Both the position numbers and the translations under genes were made by a program. From positions 584,832 through 648,831 of the forward strand of contig JAKSZT010020895.1 of NCBI GenBank assembly GCA_026826555.1: DNA of 64,000 nt. The letters are read 5' to 3'. This document shows positions 61,081-64,000 of the stretch, piece by piece. Under the pieces are notes generated by a model that saw only the letters and a program-made list of their open reading frames with translations, did not search any database and was not told where the DNA came from. The DNA comes from Tolypeutes matacus (lineage: Eukaryota > Chordata > Mammalia > Cingulata > Chlamyphoridae). Numbering within the stretch: position 1 is the first letter of the stretch; each line of letters starts with the position of its first letter.

Positions 61081-61772
61081 GGAGAAATATTGCATGGTCT
61101 CATTCATATCAACTAAATATGAAGAACAAACACATGGAGTTAAAACCTAGACTATAGGTTATTAGAAGATAAGAGGAGGGTTGAGAAGAACTACTGATGC
61201 TTAATGTATGTAAAGTTTTAATTAACTTCACTATAAAAGTGTGGAAGTGGATAGAGTTGATGGTAACACATTATAATGAGTAGCACCTGGTTTATAATTG
61301 GGAATTTGGCTGAAAAGTATAGTCTGGGGAAGTAAATGTCAATTGAAAGAAAGCTGAAGAATAATCTAGGGACTGAATAACACAGTGAATCCAGAGATGG
61401 ATGAGAATTGTGGTTGAGGGTACAAATGCAAGAGGGTCCTTCTGTGAGCTAGAGCAGGTGTACATCACTTTTACAGGGTGGTAGGAATGTGGAGAAGCAC
61501 AGGAAAGCTACAACTGGTGTGAACTATAGACTGTGGTTAAGAGCAATACAATAATATTCTTGTATCAATGCCAAAGATGTATTGTGTTGATAATGGAGGT
61601 GTAAGGAAAAAGTGTGCCAAATGTTTGCTATGGACCATGGTAATAGTCTGATGATATTATCCCATAATCTGTAACAAATGTTCTATCACAGTGTGAGGTG
61701 GGGTGTTGTATGGGAATTCTACACATGTTCATGATTGGTTTGTAAGTTCACAACCTCTGGAATAAAAATATA
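61081..61772 (+). other. LINE-1 3' UTR (conventional length)
   Basis: From the ORF2 end to AATAAA near 61761. Contains 'gtgtgaactatagactgtggttaagagc', shared with the distal 3' UTR of the first LINE-1 in diverged form. Confidence 0.8.
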
Positions 61773-61774
61773 GT

Positions 61775-64000
61775 TTTAAACAATAGGGTACATTGTGGGA
61801 AAATTGTTTCTATTGGACATGGAAACAGGACTCTAATATTTCACACAAAAAATGTAGCCTTTTAACACTCTTCCATAAAATGTGAAAAACACTGAAACAA
61901 CTATCTTTATTATCACTGTATTTCCAGAAACTAAATTTGAGCCTAACACATAATAAACCTCAAAATATAATAATCAAATGAATAGATTGTAAAGATTCTA
62001 ATTATGATTATGATCAGGTTTACTGTTGTCAGTGTGTGTAAAGATGTAAAAAAATTAAAGACAATTCTGACATCTATTTTGATGTAGTTTCATCTATATC
62101 TCAGCCCCATAAAGAACATCACAGCGAAGTGCTCATATTTTCCCTAAGATTAAAGAAAAACCACTAGTTCACACATTGACTTGTTGCCACTTAGAGACTG
62201 CCAACTTCTCTTACTCCAATTTTATGTTTCTTCTCCTTATGAAGTTATAAGATATTGTGAAGAAGTAAATTTTTCTATATCTTCTGCTCTGATTTCTCTA
62301 TTACTAAATTAAAATTGTGTGCTAATTTGGAATATTGTTCAGCCTTTGGTGTTTTGAGAACACCAGTCTCCACTGTGTCTTTTTTGACTCTTCCATCAAC
62401 TAATCCTCCTGAACATGTAGAAGTAAGGCTAGCCTGAATAAAATTACTACTGCACAGAAAATCATATTATGTTGTCCCTCAAACTTGGAAAGGCATTACA
62501 ATAGTTTGCTCTCAATCTACTTTATTTCATTTCAAGAATCATGATAATGCTTACTTAAGTAGAAATGGAATATCAAAGAACCAACTGTTCTTAAAGAAAT
62601 TTGGTTTGATATGTGGAAATGGATTGATATAACCCCTTCTTGTGAGCATTGTAGAGGAGCTCGTGGACAAGTTCTTTATCTTCAATATTTTGGATACTTG
62701 CTTACAAATATAACAGGAGCAGAACAGGATATGTGGACTTTTCCCTCAGACGTTTAAGCTTAAACAAATTGAAGGAGCCATTACAGATGAGCTTGGACTG
62801 AACCAGTCATCTTTACCATAAAAGTAAGTACATACTTTTGTTGATTTTTTTTGGAACATAGTTTTGATTTTCATAGCGTATATTATGATTTATAGAAGTA
62901 ATCTCAATTGTGCACATATAAATCAAATTATACTACACAATTATGAAATGAATAAATGAAAGGAAAAATAAACATTTCAATAGTTAAGATCAACAGTCTT
63001 GCTCTTCATACGATGAACACAGTGACTAATCAACTTCATGATTTGTTGTGGTCTACTCTAGATAAATCTTAATAATCATTTGTTATATTACTGGCATGAG
63101 GAAACTATGGAATCATTTTTGTTTAAGATTCAAAACAATTTACTTAGTGTATTTTAACACTGAGCAGGTATAAATTATGTATTGAGTTTTGCACAATGTT
63201 TATTTTACACATAGTGAAGGTTATCATGGATCATTTAATGGCAAAAGACAAAGAACATAGCTTATGTCCACAAAGAGACTAAATAATGGGAAGTGGCAAT
63301 ACCCTCTACCCAGGAATTTTGTAGGTTATAAATTTATGTATGATTTGTTTCACATAACAAATTAACTATCTAATCATGAGAAAATATTCCAATTTGTAAG
63401 CTATGCATCCTCTGAAGAATACAGTGACCAAATAAAACATTACAGACTTAGGAAAGCTATCTGTATGTTGTAAGTATTTTACATAATGAACTTAGATTAC
63501 AGCACACCTAAGTCTTTTATGTGAAATAACTTTAAACTTGAACAACCAAGTATGCAAATCATTTAAAATAGCAGAAATATCAGGAGCAAAAAAAAAAAAA
63601 AAAAAAGGAAAAAATAAACAACTTTTTCCCTCATTAAAACATACTTTGATAATTTAGGAACCCCACTTCATCACTCCTCAAGAAAAGAATGGCTATTATA
63701 ATGGAGAAGTTGTACATCATTATAGAAATAGAACTAGTAAAAAGACTTGCAGTTTACAAAAGTAAAATTAGGTCTTAAATAAAAGTACCACTTCACATTT
63801 CAGAGAGAAGACTCTGGTATGTAGGGGGTAAGTAAAATACATTCAAGAAGAGCACATTTACAAACTTACAAAAGACCATTAAAAATATTATTTAAAATTA
63901 GAATATCTTCTGTACAAACGTAGTGTAGAAACACCTTCTAGCTATTAAACATCTCTGTTTCCCATTTTGTATGCAAATCATTCTATCGGATGGACAACTG
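61775..64000. other. No recognisable gene or element
   Basis: AT-rich. An A run lies at 63588-63606. No open frame of note, RNA gene or supported repeat edge. Confidence 0.45.

Larger units (their letters stand above)
53395..61772 (+). mobile_element. Older LINE-1, near full length, with tandem 5' UTR
   Basis: Order: repeated 5' UTR (about 53400-55600), ORF1 relic (55659-56580), ORF2 relic (56690-61080, interrupted by an insertion at 57541-58169), and a conventional 0.7-kb 3' UTR ending at AATAAA near 61761. Many stops and lost catalytic residues mark it as older than the copy at position 1. The 5' boundary is approximate. Confidence 0.85.

Noticed and set aside
1..64000. CRISPR array, prokaryotic operon, phage or plasmid signals
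   Set aside because: No spaced identical repeats with unique spacers and no bacterial gene organisation. Everything is mammalian repeat sequence.
61775..64000. Possible hidden exon in the last 2.2 kb
   Set aside because: Frames are short, without codon-like bias or convincing splice pairs.

Overview
The window is mammalian nuclear DNA, AT-rich and intergenic. I found no intact host protein-coding gene. Its bulk is layered retroelements: LINE-1 copies with broken ORF1/ORF2, two endogenous retroviruses (ERVs) with broken gag/pol, many solo LTRs and one tRNA-derived SINE. Two olfactory-receptor relics of the OR6C type are also present. The SINE head, the recurring LTR families and a LINE-1 family with a very long 3' UTR suggest a xenarthran genome (sloth or armadillo). 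That is inference from recalled repeat styles, not a database match.

Layout, left to right. 1-7114: a plus-strand LINE-1, cut at the window edge inside ORF1, with a 2.7-kb 3' UTR. Its poly(A) tail runs directly into codon 78 of a minus-strand OR6C-like reading frame (7115-7348). 7397-8058: a solo LTR with target-site duplication (TSD). 11170-18990: an old minus-strand LINE-1 split by a minus-strand ERVL provirus (11665-18093) with two full LTRs, TSD ATAGT and the order gag-pro-RT-RNase H-integrase-dUTPase. 19.7-28 kb: an MLT1-like LTR, a TTCC microsatellite, LINE-1 scraps, solo LTRs and a SINE with a 14-bp TSD. 30266-30462: a short minus-strand copy of the long LINE-1 3' UTR.

30869-36735: a second, plus-strand ERV with TSD GAAAC. 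Most of its 5' LTR is missing and the site holds a 1.6-kb LINE-1 3' fragment, which itself carries a truncated U4 snRNA retrocopy between perfect 17-bp repeats. 37784-38746: a second OR6C-like pseudogene. 40-51 kb: MLT1-like and other LTRs, a GGAA microsatellite and LINE-1 3' pieces, one of them split by an LTR. About 53.4-61.8 kb: an older, nearly full-length LINE-1 with a tandemly repeated 5' UTR, a decayed ORF1 and ORF2, and an A-tailed LTR-containing insertion within ORF2. The last 2.2 kb hold nothing I recognise.

No cooperating gene set and no new functional system was found. The value of the window is its insertion history: readable nesting, target-site duplications, an almost base-exact empty-site comparison for the U4 insertion, and an OR6C-like frame apparently cut by LINE-1. 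Both OR pieces resemble the OR6C family, which forms a cluster in mammals, so the locus may lie in or beside such a cluster.
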